From contig NZ_BAABAQ010000018.1 of NCBI RefSeq assembly GCF_039537505.1, positions 62,001 through 126,000 of the forward strand: a DNA stretch of 64,000 bases, in the 5' to 3' direction. The DNA is from Streptosporangium oxazolinicum. Its GTDB lineage: Bacteria; Actinomycetota; Actinomycetes; Streptosporangiales; Streptosporangiaceae. Positions within the stretch are counted from its first letter, which is position 1. Every line of letters begins with the position of its first letter. Positions 7,346-16,115 of this stretch are shown one piece after another. Position numbers and translations under genes: made by a program. The notes under the pieces are model-generated. The model had not been told where the DNA came from. It saw nothing but the letters and a program-made list of their open reading frames with translations, and did not search any database.

Positions 7346-10300
7346 TCAGCTGTCGACCTGGTCGCGCTCCAGCAGAAGACGCAGGTCCTCGGCCTCGGGC
7401 GCCCCGAGTCTGCCGAACAGGTCGTGGGCCCGTTCGAGACAGTCGCGACCGCGCTCGACCTTGCCGAGCCCGTTGAGCGCCTTGCCTAACACCCACAGGG
7501 CCTGCGCCTCGCCGTACGGGTGGCTGATCTCCCGGCTCACAGTGAGCGCCTGCTCCGCGTGACGGGCCGCGTCCGTGAAGCGGCCCGCGTTGATGAACGT
7601 CTCGGCCAGCCGGGAGCAGACCCGCTGCTCCCAGACCCGCTGCTTGCTGGCCCTGAAGAAGGCGAGGCACTCGGCGTGGTGGTGGACGGCCTCGTTCAGC
7701 CGGCCGACCCGCGACAGGACCATCCCCAGGTGGTAGCGGGCCCTGGCGGTGCCCGCGCTGGAGCCCATCTCGATGAACAGGGCCAGTCCCTGTTCGGCGG
7801 CGGCGATCGCCTCCTTCGGCTGCTCCAGGAACAGGTGGTCGCGGGCGGAGTAGCTGAGCGTCAGTGCCTCCCCGCCCCGCGCCCCGGTCTCCCTGAACGC
7901 CTCGCGCGCCGAGCCGAACCAGGTCAGGGCCTCCACGTGGCGGCGTCGGCGCCCGGCCACGACGGCGAGCGCGTTGAGCACCTCGCCGGTGACGACGCGG
8001 TCGCCTCCGTCCGACAGCTCCAGCGACGTACGGAACTCCTCCTCCGCCTCGGCCAGCCGGTTGGCGCCGAACAGCACCCGCCCGAGCACGTAGCGGCAGC
8101 GCAGCTCGCTGGAGACGGCGCCGAGCCGCCGCGCGACGGCCAGCATCTCCCGCGTGCGGCTCTCGAACTCGCGGACGTGGCTCCCCGACTCCAGCAGCGG
8201 CTCCATGGCGAGCAGCAGGTCGGCCCCCGGCAGCAGCTCGTCGGCATCGTCCGCGCAGGTCACCTGGGCGATCGACGCGAACAGCGACTCCGCCTCCACC
8301 GACAGCCAGGCCACCGCCTCGTCGGCGGAGGCGAAGACGTGGCCGGTCCCGGTGACCCTCAGCCGGTCGGCCATCGTGCTGCCCTCGTAGGCGAGGCGGT
8401 GCGCCGAGCGCGCGGACGCCAGGTAGAAGTCGAGCAGTCTGCGCAACGCCGCCTCGCCCTCCCCGCCGATGACCACGCTCACACCGGACCCGCGCCGCTC
8501 TCCCCGCCTCGTCTCGCCCGCGGCGCAGCTCTCCTCCGTCGCGTTCTCGGTCCGTTCCGCGACGCGGCGGGCGAAGAGTTTGAGCAGGTCGTGGAAGCGG
8601 TAGCGGCCGGGGGCGGGGGCTTCGAGCAGGCTGGCGTCCACCAGGGACTCAAGGACGTCCTCGGTGTCCATCGGGTCCAGCGCGAGCAACCCGGAGGCGG
8701 CCCCGACCGAGATGTCCGGGCCCCCGGGCAGGGAGAGCAGCCGGAACGCGCGGGCCTGGGCCGGGTTGAGCTGGCCGTACCCGAGGGCGAAGGTCGCCTC
8801 CACCGCGAGGTTGCCCACGCGCATCTCGTCCAGGCGGCGGCGCTCGTCGGCCAGCCGGGGCACCAGGGAGGCGACCGTCCAGGACGGCCTGGCCGCCAGG
8901 CGCGCCGCGACGATCCGCACCGCGAGCGGCAGGAAACCGCAGGCGGCGACCACGTCCATGGCGACGGCGCGTTCGGCCTCCACCCTCTCCACGCCGGCGA
9001 CGATGCCGAACAGCGCCAGGGCCTCGTCCGGTTCCATGACGTCCAGGTCGATCAGCCTGGCCGAGGCCAGGTCGGCGAGCTTGCCCCGGCTGGTCACGAT
9101 CGCCGCGCACCCGGCCGAGCCGGGGAGCAGCTGGCTCACCTGGGCGGCGTCGCGGGCGTTGTCCAGCAGCACGAGCATCCGCCGGTCGGCCAGGAGCGAG
9201 CGGAACAGCGCGGACCGCTCGGCCATGCCGTCGGGGATGGCGTCGGCGGGCAGGCCGAGGCCGCGCAGGAAGGCCGCCAGCACCGACTCGGGCTCGGTCG
9301 GCTCCTCGCCGTACCCGCGCAGGTCGGCGTAGAGCTGGCCGTCGGGGAACAGGTCGTGCATGGCGTGGGCGACGTGCACGGCCAGGGCCGTCTTGCCCAC
9401 GCCTCCGATACCGGAGATGGCCGCCACCGGCACGCCCTCGGAGCCGTCCTGGGACGACAGCAGCGTGCGCAGCCGCGTGATGATCTGGCGGCGGCCGGTG
9501 AAGTCGCTCACGGCGGCGGGCAGCTGAGCGGGTCGCGGCAGCTCCGGGGTCGTCACCGTCGCCCGGATCTCCGCCGCCCTCGCGGGCTCCGGCTCAGGTT
9601 CGGGGCGCCTCGCCTCCCGGCCTTCCCGCGCGGCCGTCTCCGCCACCTCGGTGACCTCGGCGGGGGCGGGCCGCGCGGGGCCGGTCGGGGCCGGTACGAG
9701 GGCCGGGTCGCCGGTGAGGATGCGCTGGTGCATGTTCGTCAGGTCGGGGCCCGGCTCGATGCCCAGCTCCTCGATCAGCGTGGCGCGGGTGTCGGCGAAG
9801 GCCGCCAGCGCCTCCGCCTTGCGCCCGCACCGGTAGTAGGCCAGCATCAGCTGGGCTCGCAGCCGCTCGCGCAGCGGGTGGTCGGCGGTCAGCGCGATCA
9901 GCTCGGACAGGACGTCGGCGTGCCTGCCCAGCTCCAGGTCCAGGTCCATCAGGACTTCGAGCACGCTCATCCGGCGCTCGGCGAGCCGCCCGCGCTGGTG
10001 GTCGGCGTACGGGCCGACGGCCCCGGCGAGCGGCTCGCCGGTGTACAGCGCCAGGCTCGCGCGCAGGCTCTCCGCGGCCCGCGCCGAATCGCCCTCGCGC
10101 CGCGCCGCCTCGGCCTCCTGGACGCCGCGCTCGAAGAGGAGCAGGTCGAGGGAGCCGCCGTTCAGCAGCAGGGCGTACCCCCTGCCGACGGAGGTGAGCA
10201 GCTCGGGGCGGGTGCGCGGGGACCTGCCGGGCTCCAGCACCGCGCGCAGCCGGGAGACGTAGGTGCGCAGGGCGCCGAGCGCGCGGGGCGGGGCGTCGTC

Positions 10301-10480
10301 CCCCCAGATCGCGTCGATCATCTCGGCCGGTGTGATCGCCCGGCTCTCCCTCAGCAGGAGCATCGCCAGAATGGAACGTTGCAGCGGGGTTCCCAGGTCG
10401 AGCTCGAAACCGTCGCGCCATGCCTGGACAGGACCGAGCACGGCGAACCGCAGTCCGTCTCCGCTGTCCTGAACAGCCAT
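7346..10480 (-). CDS. SARP/AfsR-type regulator (BTAD, NB-ARC, TPR)
   Basis: A 1,044-residue AfsR-like regulator. Residues 10-100 are an OmpR-type winged helix (RTYVSRLRAVLEP), 105-250 the BTAD domain ending ELGIEPGPDL. A Pro/Glu-rich linker covers 260-320. The NB-ARC ATPase starts near 323, with the P-loop GIGGVGKT at 357-364 and a Walker B-like LVLLDNARD near 435. TPR repeats fill about 780-1030. Such proteins bind direct repeats near the -35 of target promoters and activate antibiotic or morphological genes, with ATP and the TPRs controlling activity. No biosynthetic cluster adjoins it, so it may act globally. It is divergent from a small secreted-protein gene at 10785. Confidence 0.9.
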   Translation of the reverse strand: MAVQDSGDGLRFAVLGPVQAWRDGFELDLGTPLQRSILAMLLLRESRAITPAEMIDAIWGDDAPPRALGALRTYVSRLRAVLEPGRSPRTRPELLTSVGRGYALLLNGGSLDLLLFERGVQEAEAARREGDSARAAESLRASLALYTGEPLAGAVGPYADHQRGRLAERRMSVLEVLMDLDLELGRHADVLSELIALTADHPLRERLRAQLMLAYYRCGRKAEALAAFADTRATLIEELGIEPGPDLTNMHQRILTGDPALVPAPTGPARPAPAEVTEVAETAAREGREARRPEPEPEPARAAEIRATVTTPELPRPAQLPAAVSDFTGRRQIITRLRTLLSSQDGSEGVPVAAISGIGGVGKTALAVHVAHAMHDLFPDGQLYADLRGYGEEPTEPESVLAAFLRGLGLPADAIPDGMAERSALFRSLLADRRMLVLLDNARDAAQVSQLLPGSAGCAAIVTSRGKLADLASARLIDLDVMEPDEALALFGIVAGVERVEAERAVAMDVVAACGFLPLAVRIVAARLAARPSWTVASLVPRLADERRRLDEMRVGNLAVEATFALGYGQLNPAQARAFRLLSLPGGPDISVGAASGLLALDPMDTEDVLESLVDASLLEAPAPGRYRFHDLLKLFARRVAERTENATEESCAAGETRRGERRGSGVSVVIGGEGEAALRRLLDFYLASARSAHRLAYEGSTMADRLRVTGTGHVFASADEAVAWLSVEAESLFASIAQVTCADDADELLPGADLLLAMEPLLESGSHVREFESRTREMLAVARRLGAVSSELRCRYVLGRVLFGANRLAEAEEEFRTSLELSDGGDRVVTGEVLNALAVVAGRRRRHVEALTWFGSAREAFRETGARGGEALTLSYSARDHLFLEQPKEAIAAAEQGLALFIEMGSSAGTARARYHLGMVLSRVGRLNEAVHHHAECLAFFRASKQRVWEQRVCSRLAETFINAGRFTDAARHAEQALTVSREISHPYGEAQALWVLGKALNGLGKVERGRDCLERAHDLFGRLGAPEAEDLRLLLERDQVDS

Positions 10481-10623
10481 GTCTCGAATCTCCGCCCAAT
10501 GGAAAGTTTTATGGCCAAATGATAGATCCTCCCTTGCTTACCACGTAGGTAGAGGCTTGCTTGTTCGCCGAGACGTTGATCCCACGTCAATCGGCCGTTG
10601 AGTCGTGCGCCCAATGCTGGTGC

Positions 10624-10664
10624 TGTCGGGCATGGTCTCCATACGGGGGCGGCCATGCCCGACA
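10624..10664. promoter_or_regulatory. 12-bp perfect inverted repeat in divergent intergenic region
   Basis: TGTCGGGCATGG at 10624-10635 and its exact complement at 10653-10664 are separated by 17 bp. It lies between the SARP start (10480) and the secreted-protein gene (10785). A second, 12-bp self-complementary site GAGCCATGGCTC is at 10731-10742. They could be operators or an RNA hairpin of the 10785 transcript. No gene occupies 10481-10784. Confidence 0.4.
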
Positions 10665-10784
10665 TGTCAGCGGATTGCAGGCGTGGATAAAGGGGCTGTA
10701 AGCGCGGTGCAGGCATAGGCGCTTATCAATGAGCCATGGCTCCTCCGAAAGACGGGAGCCGCCCCCCTCAAGGAGAGAACCATC

Positions 10785-11279
10785 ATGCGCCGCTCGATCA
10801 GCAAACTCCTCGGTCTCGCCGCCGCCACCGCCGTCATCGCGATCGGTGTCCCCGCCCTCGCCTCCCCCGCCTCCGCCGCCACCCTCACCGCCGCCCCCGC
10901 CGCGTCGAGCGGCTTCGACGAGGAGTCCTGGGGCTACTACTACTCCAAGTACTACGACGGCTCCCGCGCCGGTGCCCGGGGCAGCGTGTGGGTCGACGAG
11001 GACGACCGCCTCCACGTCCAGGGCAGGCTCTACGACAAGTACTCGCCGAGCCGGCTGTGCGGCTACGCCCAGTTCAAGTTCGAGACCCACGACGGCGACG
11101 AGAACTACTCGTGGGCGCGCAAGTGTGGCACCAGCGGCTACCAGCGCTTCCACTACGTCGCGGACGAGATCGACAACCTTCAGGTCAGGGTCTGCTACTG
11201 GGACAGGCACGACGCCAAGAAGACGCTGTGCGGCAAGTGGCGCTACATCTACGAGGTCGAGTCCGACGACGAGGAGTGA
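10785..11279 (+). CDS. Small secreted protein of unknown function
   Basis: A 164-residue protein with a classical Sec signal peptide (residues 1-32, ending PASAAT) and a mature domain of about 120 residues. The mature part is rich in Tyr, Asp, Glu and aromatic residues. It has four Cys (in RLCGY, RKCGT, VCYW and TLCGK) that could make two disulphides. The ATG is preceded by AAGGAGAG at ideal spacing, and a strong hairpin terminator follows at 11395. I do not recognise a family. The compact beta-like pattern resembles small extracellular actinomycete proteins and not a known enzyme. Confidence 0.8.
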   Translation: MRRSISKLLGLAAATAVIAIGVPALASPASAATLTAAPAASSGFDEESWGYYYSKYYDGSRAGARGSVWVDEDDRLHVQGRLYDKYSPSRLCGYAQFKFETHDGDENYSWARKCGTSGYQRFHYVADEIDNLQVRVCYWDRHDAKKTLCGKWRYIYEVESDDEE

Positions 11280-11394
11280 CCCCGGGGCCTTCGGTGAATC
11301 CCTCCGGTAGCGGTACCGGTGGTGCCGATCCGTGAACGTCCCCCCGTGACCTCCGCTCGACCCGCACCTCGTGTGCGGCGTTGGACGAACACCA

Positions 11395-11424
11395 GGCCCG
11401 CCCGGAACCCGGGCGGGCCTTTTG
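11395..11424 (+). terminator. Rho-independent terminator
   Basis: GGCCCGCCCGG (11395-11405) pairs with CCGGGCGGGCC (11409-11419) around a short loop, and TTTTGTT follows. It ends the 10785-11279 transcript. Confidence 0.8.
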
Positions 11425-11532
11425 TTCCATTAAGTGACTAAAGCTCTGTTTCTAATGCCGTGTGCTGTTTGTAGAGGTACGACCTTTTCGGCGATCCGTT
11501 TCTCCTCGTATCCCACACGTCGGGTGTCCGTC

Positions 11533-12177
11533 TCACGCGGCCTCGACCAGCCCCATCCGCGCGTGCATCCGTTCTCGGACGATCGGCCATTCGTCGCTCA
11601 GGATCGAGTAGTACGCGGTATCTCGGACCGTGTCGTCGGCGCCTCGGCTCTCCGCCCGCCGCACACCGTCGAGGTGCGCGCCGAGGGCTTCGATGGCGGC
11701 CCGGGAGCGTACGTTCCGTATATCGGCCTTGAGGGTTATGCGGTGGACCTGCCAGGTCTCGAAGGCGAGGGAGAGCATCAGATACTTGCTCTCGCGGTTG
11801 ATACCGGTTCCCTGCGCGGAGGCGGAGAGCCAGGTGTAACCGATGTCCGCCACGGACGGGACATCGCCCACCGCCCCACGAGCGCCCGGCGGCCAGGGCA
11901 TGGGGCCCTGCCAGTACTCCAGGTGCATGAGACGGGTGGCACCGACCACGCGATCGGTGTGCAGCCACCGGATGGCGAAGGGCATCGTGCGGCCCTCCGC
12001 CTGCTCAGCCAGAGCGGCCTCCACGTAGGAGACCATCTCGTCCCGGCCATTGGGGACGCGAGTGAAGGCGTAGGTAGAACGGTCTTCACTCGCCGCGGCG
12101 ACGAGGTCGTCGACGACCGCGAGGCTGAGCGGTTCCAGGCGCACGAGGCGCCCGGACAGGGTGACAAAAGCGGGCAT
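11533..12177 (-). CDS. GNAT N-acetyltransferase, RimJ/RimL-like
   Basis: A 214-residue acetyltransferase of the RimJ/RimL type (GNAT_3): it begins LSGRLVRLEPL, and carries DIGYTWLSASAQGTGI, where QGTGIN is the CoA loop. The segment ALGAHLDGVRR near the end is typical of the same group. Proteins of this type acetylate N-termini of ribosomal proteins or aminoglycoside-like amines; the substrate here is unknown. The start at 12177 is chosen from family alignment by eye; ATG 12204 would add nine residues. The open frame continues to 12330 but loses codon bias. It is an isolated gene. Confidence 0.8.
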   Translation of the reverse strand: MPAFVTLSGRLVRLEPLSLAVVDDLVAAASEDRSTYAFTRVPNGRDEMVSYVEAALAEQAEGRTMPFAIRWLHTDRVVGATRLMHLEYWQGPMPWPPGARGAVGDVPSVADIGYTWLSASAQGTGINRESKYLMLSLAFETWQVHRITLKADIRNVRSRAAIEALGAHLDGVRRAESRGADDTVRDTAYYSILSDEWPIVRERMHARMGLVEAA

Positions 12178-12360
12178 AAGCACATGATGGGGGCTCTTTC
12201 CCATGCTTGATACCAAACGATGCGAGACATCTTGGTGAGCATCGAGAGACGCCCGTGACCGATGGGCCTTCCCGGCGCGAAATCCCAGGCGGGAGCCGTC
12301 GGCACCACCCCGGGACCACCCTGGGACCACCGTCGCGGGAGCGTTCCCGGTGGGGTGCGA

Positions 12361-13647
12361 TCACCCCGTCGCGGGGGCCGTGACGAGCGGGACGTGTACG
12401 CGGGACCGGGTCGCCCGCCGCGTCGCGCACAGACCGGTCAGGGCCTCGCTCAGATCATCCAGCGAGGCGGAGATCCAGGGCAGTTCCAGGGGGTCCGGGG
12501 CGTCGAGCGCGGCCAGCCGCAGCCGCGTCGTCTCGCCGTACAGAAGGCTGGTCGCCACCCGCACCCGCAGGGCCGCCGGGTCGTCGCCGAAGGCGTGGCC
12601 GGGAAGCACCCCGACGCCGTGCCGGTCGAGCAGGTGCGCGGCCAGGTCGGCGGAGGACGCGACGTCGAGCTCGAGCCCGGTGAAGTCGGGGTAGAGGTAG
12701 AAACCGCCCTGGGGTTCGTCCACCCGCACGCCCGCGCGGACGAACCGCTCGTACACCGCCCGCGCCACCGCGCCGTGCAGCTCGCGGCTCCGGGCCACCC
12801 GCTCGACGAGCTCCGGCGGCTCGGTGTAGGCGTACGCCGCCGCCTGCTGGACCGGTGCGGCCGGGCTGGACCAGATCTCGCTCGCCACCGCCAGGAGCCG
12901 GTCGCGCAGGAGCGGCGACGGGAGCCGGGCCACGCCGATCCGCCAGCCGCCCAGGGCGAGGCTCTTGCTGAGGCCGCTGGTGATCACGGTTCGCTCGGGA
13001 GCCACGTCGGCTGGGCTGAGGAAACCGGTGGCCGGGGAGTGGACCAGGTCGCGGTAGATCTCGTCGGAGATGATCGTCAGGTCGAGCTCGCGGGCGACCT
13101 CGGCGATCCGCCGGATCGTGGACGCCCCGGCCAGCGTGCCGGTGGGGTTGTCGGGCAGCGTGACCAGCAGCGAGCGCACGTCGCGTCCCTGGGTACGGGC
13201 GTGCCTGACCGCCGCCGCCACGCGCTCGGGATCCGGCACCCCGCCCTCGCCGGGGGGCGTCGGGACGAGCAGGGAGCGCGCCCCGGCCAGTTCGGTCTGG
13301 GCGGCGTAGCTGACCCAGCTCGGCATCGGCAGCACGATGTCGCCGCCGATCGCGAGCAGCAGGCCGTACAGCAGGGGCTTGCTTCCGGGGCCGCAGACCA
13401 CCAGGCCGGGGTCGGTGGGCAGGCCGCGCCGCGACCAGTAGCCGGCGGCCGCCTCGCGCAGCGCGGGCGCGCCGGCGACCGGTCCGTACCCGTTGAGCCC
13501 GGACGCCGCGGCCAGCCGCTCGCGCAGGGCCGGATGAACGGGCAGGCCCGCCTCACCGAAGGCCAGGTGCAGCACGCGCTCACCGGCGCGCCGTCTTCGC
13601 TCGATCTCCTCGTTGGCCGCCAGGGTGGCGGAAAGCGTGACGCTCAT
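12361..13647 (-). CDS. PLP-dependent class I/II aminotransferase
   Basis: A 428-residue fold-type I aminotransferase. Landmarks are the NGYGPVAGAPALR substrate/cofactor loop, DNPTG near residue 170, IISDEIYRDL near 195 (the Asp that holds the pyridine nitrogen) and SGLSKSLALGGWRIG near 235, whose Lys is the PLP Schiff-base residue. It probably acts on aspartate, an aromatic or a branched amino acid; specificity cannot be read. ATG 13647 has AAGGAC upstream. It is divergent from the LysR regulator at 13814 and is the obvious target of that regulator. The longer open frame to 13878 crosses the LysR start. Confidence 0.85.
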   Translation of the reverse strand: MSVTLSATLAANEEIERRRRAGERVLHLAFGEAGLPVHPALRERLAAASGLNGYGPVAGAPALREAAAGYWSRRGLPTDPGLVVCGPGSKPLLYGLLLAIGGDIVLPMPSWVSYAAQTELAGARSLLVPTPPGEGGVPDPERVAAAVRHARTQGRDVRSLLVTLPDNPTGTLAGASTIRRIAEVARELDLTIISDEIYRDLVHSPATGFLSPADVAPERTVITSGLSKSLALGGWRIGVARLPSPLLRDRLLAVASEIWSSPAAPVQQAAAYAYTEPPELVERVARSRELHGAVARAVYERFVRAGVRVDEPQGGFYLYPDFTGLELDVASSADLAAHLLDRHGVGVLPGHAFGDDPAALRVRVATSLLYGETTRLRLAALDAPDPLELPWISASLDDLSEALTGLCATRRATRSRVHVPLVTAPATG

Positions 13648-13674
13648 CGCGGGGTCCTTACTCGTCGCGGGACA

Positions 13675-13724
13675 CTGGGAACAGCCGGAAACAGCTGGAA
13701 ATGACTGGGAACGGCTGGAAACAC
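13675..13724 (+). promoter_or_regulatory. Five tandem 10-bp repeats, candidate operator array
   Basis: Five consecutive 10-mers (13675, 13685, 13695, 13705, 13715) follow the consensus CTGGGAACAG / CTGGAAACAG. The period is close to one helical turn, so identical faces of the DNA are presented. The array lies directly between the divergent aminotransferase and LysR-type genes, where a regulator would bind. Confidence 0.5.
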
Positions 13725-13813
13725 TGCGGGACGTTGTGGAACACCTCCCAGCCTGGTGGGATGGATGCATCAGGACAAGCTTCGGTTGTCGTGGGTGGGC
13801 GTAAGGAAAACTG

Positions 13814-14773
13814 ATGCTTGATTTGCGGAGGCTCGCCCTGATTTGTGAGTTCGCTCGCCGGGGCAGCATCGCGGCCACCGCGGCCTCCCTGGGCTACAGC
13901 CCCTCGGCGGTCTCGCAGCAACTGGCCGCGCTGGAGCGCCAGGCGGGCGCCGTGCTGATCGACAGGACCGCCAGGAGCGCGGAGCTGACCGACGCGGGGC
14001 GCCGCCTGGTCGAGCACGCCGAGCGCATCCTGGCCATGGTGGAGAGCGCCGAGTCCGACCTGTCGGCCCAGGCCGTGACCCCGTCGGGGCGGGTCACCGT
14101 GACCGCCTTCCCGACCGCCGCGGTGGCCTTCGCGCCCGCGCTGGCCAGGACGCTGCGACGGCACGGCGAGCTCACCCTGCGGATGGGGCAGGGGCGTTCG
14201 GGGCGCGGGATGCGCGAGGTGCAGTCGGGTGAGGTGGACATCGCCCTGATCGACGACTGGCACGGCCGGATGCGCGAGCCCGACACCATGCGGGTCTTCC
14301 CGCTGCTGCGCGACCCGCTGGTGCTCGTGGTGCCGCGCAGGCACCGGCTCGCCTCCCCCGACGTCCCGGTCGACCTGCGGGACCTGCGCGACGAGCCCTG
14401 GATGGCCACCCCGGACGGCGAGCCCTCCCGGCTGGCGGTGGACCGGCTGATGGCCGACGTCGGCGGTCATCGGCCGGTGCCCTGGGAGTTCGAGGGACTG
14501 GGTACGATCATCGGCCTGGTCGCCAAGGGCATCGGCATCGCGGCCGTCCCCGCTCTGGCACTGGCCGCCGGGGTCCGCGGCATCGCCGTCCGCCGGTTTC
14601 CCGGCCCGCCGGTGGGCCGGGTCGTGCACGCCGTCGCCCGATCGTCCAGCGTCCACCGCCCCGCGGTCTCCGTCACCCTCCGGGCCGTCCACGTCGCCGC
14701 CCGGCTCCTCGCCGCCGACCTGGAGGGGGTCGAGCCGGCGTCCAGGGAACGCCCGGAAGCCCGGCCGGAGTGA
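13814..14773 (+). CDS. LysR family transcriptional regulator
   Basis: A 319-residue LysR-type regulator. The N-terminal HTH spans residues 3-60 (MLDLRRLALICEFARRGSIAA at the start, then YSPSAVSQQLAALE). A two-lobed substrate-binding domain follows from about 90, with VDIALID and the GLGTIIGLVAKGIGIAAVP hinge. Family members act as tetramers and sense a small effector. It is divergent from the aminotransferase at 13647 with a 166-bp shared control region that contains ordered 10-bp repeats, so it probably controls that gene and itself. The HTH is perfectly normal; nothing is missing. Confidence 0.9.
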   Translation: MLDLRRLALICEFARRGSIAATAASLGYSPSAVSQQLAALERQAGAVLIDRTARSAELTDAGRRLVEHAERILAMVESAESDLSAQAVTPSGRVTVTAFPTAAVAFAPALARTLRRHGELTLRMGQGRSGRGMREVQSGEVDIALIDDWHGRMREPDTMRVFPLLRDPLVLVVPRRHRLASPDVPVDLRDLRDEPWMATPDGEPSRLAVDRLMADVGGHRPVPWEFEGLGTIIGLVAKGIGIAAVPALALAAGVRGIAVRRFPGPPVGRVVHAVARSSSVHRPAVSVTLRAVHVAARLLAADLEGVEPASRERPEARPE

Positions 14774-14940
14774 CGCCGGGAAGCCTCACTTGATCAGGCC
14801 GGTGTCGGGCGGGAGCGATTTACGGAGGTCCGTTGTTGGGCCGGAGCGACGTACGGAGGCCCGCGTCAGGGTGACGCTTGATCAAGGTGATGTTCGACCG
14901 GGGTGGCTCCCGGAGGCTCGCGTCCCGGTAACGTCGGCAC

Positions 14941-15609
14941 GTGCCTCCCACCTACGCGCTCGAACGGTTGCTGAACGACGGCGGTTCCAAACTGGTCGCC
15001 GGGGTGGACGAGGTCGGGCGCGGAGCCTGGGCCGGTCCGGTGGCGGTCTGCGCCGTGGTCACCGACCTGTCGGAACCGCCCGCCGGGCTCACCGACTCGA
15101 AAATGCTCAGCCCCGCCCGCCGCGCCGCCATGGTCTCCGAGATCACCGCCTGGGCGGCCGGGATCGGGTACGGCGAGGCGTCCCACGAGGAGATCGACAC
15201 GCTCGGGATGACCGAGGCCCTGCGCAGGGCGGCCAGAAGGGCGCTGGCCGGGCTGCCCGTCCGGCCCGACGTGGTCGTCCTGGACGGGAAACACGACTAT
15301 CTGGGCGCCCCCTGGCCGGTCAGGTGTGAGGTGAAGGGTGACCTTTCCTGCGTCTCCGTGGCCGCGGCCTCCGTGATCGCCAAGGTCCGCCGGGACACCT
15401 ACATGGCCTCGCTGGGTTTCGAGGAGTACGGGTTCGCCGAGAACGCGGGTTATCCCTCGCCGGTCCACCAGGCGGCGCTGGCCTCCCTCGGCCCGACGGA
15501 GCACCACCGCCTGTCCTGGTCCTATCTGGACGACCTTCCCCGGTGGCGCCACCTCAAGAGGCACCGCAACCCGCTGGCAGGAGAGGGCCAACTCGGGCTC
15601 TTCGGCTAG
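14941..15609 (+). CDS. rnhB: Ribonuclease HII
   Basis: A 222-residue RNase HII, which removes RNA from RNA-DNA hybrids and single ribonucleotides from DNA in the cytoplasm. The active-site motif AGVDEVGRG (residues 20-28) supplies Asp23 and Glu24. A third acidic residue is in VVLDGKHDYL near 110, and SVIAKVRRD with a following Asp is near 145. The length is normal. The GTG start has no strong ribosome site; upstream 14774-14940 shows repeated CGGAGG(T/C)CCG-like sequence only. It stands alone, not next to ylqF, lepB or rplS as in many actinobacteria. Confidence 0.93.
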   Translation: MPPTYALERLLNDGGSKLVAGVDEVGRGAWAGPVAVCAVVTDLSEPPAGLTDSKMLSPARRAAMVSEITAWAAGIGYGEASHEEIDTLGMTEALRRAARRALAGLPVRPDVVVLDGKHDYLGAPWPVRCEVKGDLSCVSVAAASVIAKVRRDTYMASLGFEEYGFAENAGYPSPVHQAALASLGPTEHHRLSWSYLDDLPRWRHLKRHRNPLAGEGQLGLFG

Positions 15610-15665
15610 ACGCCTCTGTCGGGCGACGTCCGACCGGGGAGGCGGTCCGTCCTGGAACGAGGCCG

Positions 15666-16052
15666 TCAGCAGTCGACCAGCTCCGGCGACTGGTTGAGGA
15701 TCTGCGACCTGGCGGTGACGAACTCCGCGTGGGCGCCGGTGGCGGACGGGTCGAAGACGGCGACCCGGTGGCAGTTCTGGAAGGCGAGCCTCACCCCGAA
15801 GTGGCGCTCCAGGGCACCGCGCATGGCGTCGCTGGCGAGGGCGCGCAGGAGTTGGCCGCGAGCGGCCTCGTCCGGCGGGGGCACCGTGTTGTCGGCGAAC
15901 TCGGCACCGGTGTGCTCGCGCTCCTTGACCAGGCCGCTGATGAGCGACCAGGCGTAGGGAAGAGAGTCTCTGACACAGGTGACGAATGCCGCGTCGTCCA
16001 CCTCACCGGCCTTGGCCTGGTCGAGAAGATCGTTCGAAACGGTCAGCGACAT
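15666..16052 (-). CDS. SCO5389 family protein
   Basis: A 128-residue protein of the actinobacterial SCO5389 family. It is recognised by the opening MSLTVSNDLLDQA, the central PPPDEAARGQLLRALASDA segment, FGVRLAFQNCHRVAVF and the ending LLNQSPEL-like tail. The family is soluble, widespread in filamentous actinomycetes and of unknown function. GAGGAG precedes the ATG. It lies just downstream of, and in the same direction as, the CooC-like ATPase (16116-17081), with 63 bp between them, so they may be cotranscribed. Confidence 0.85.
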   Translation of the reverse strand: MSLTVSNDLLDQAKAGEVDDAAFVTCVRDSLPYAWSLISGLVKEREHTGAEFADNTVPPPDEAARGQLLRALASDAMRGALERHFGVRLAFQNCHRVAVFDPSATGAHAEFVTARSQILNQSPELVDC

Positions 16053-16115
16053 GCTGCGTTCTCCTCACAGAAGGGGATTCATCAGACACTAGGTCGGGCC
16101 CACTGAGCGCTCCAT

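Noticed and set aside
7520..10522. 1,000-residue open frame on the plus strand
   Set aside because: It is the antisense shadow of the SARP regulator; the minus strand holds the domain motifs and codon bias.
12262..13704. 480-residue plus-strand frame
   Set aside because: Shadow of the aminotransferase gene; Gly/Arg/Gln-rich with no motif.
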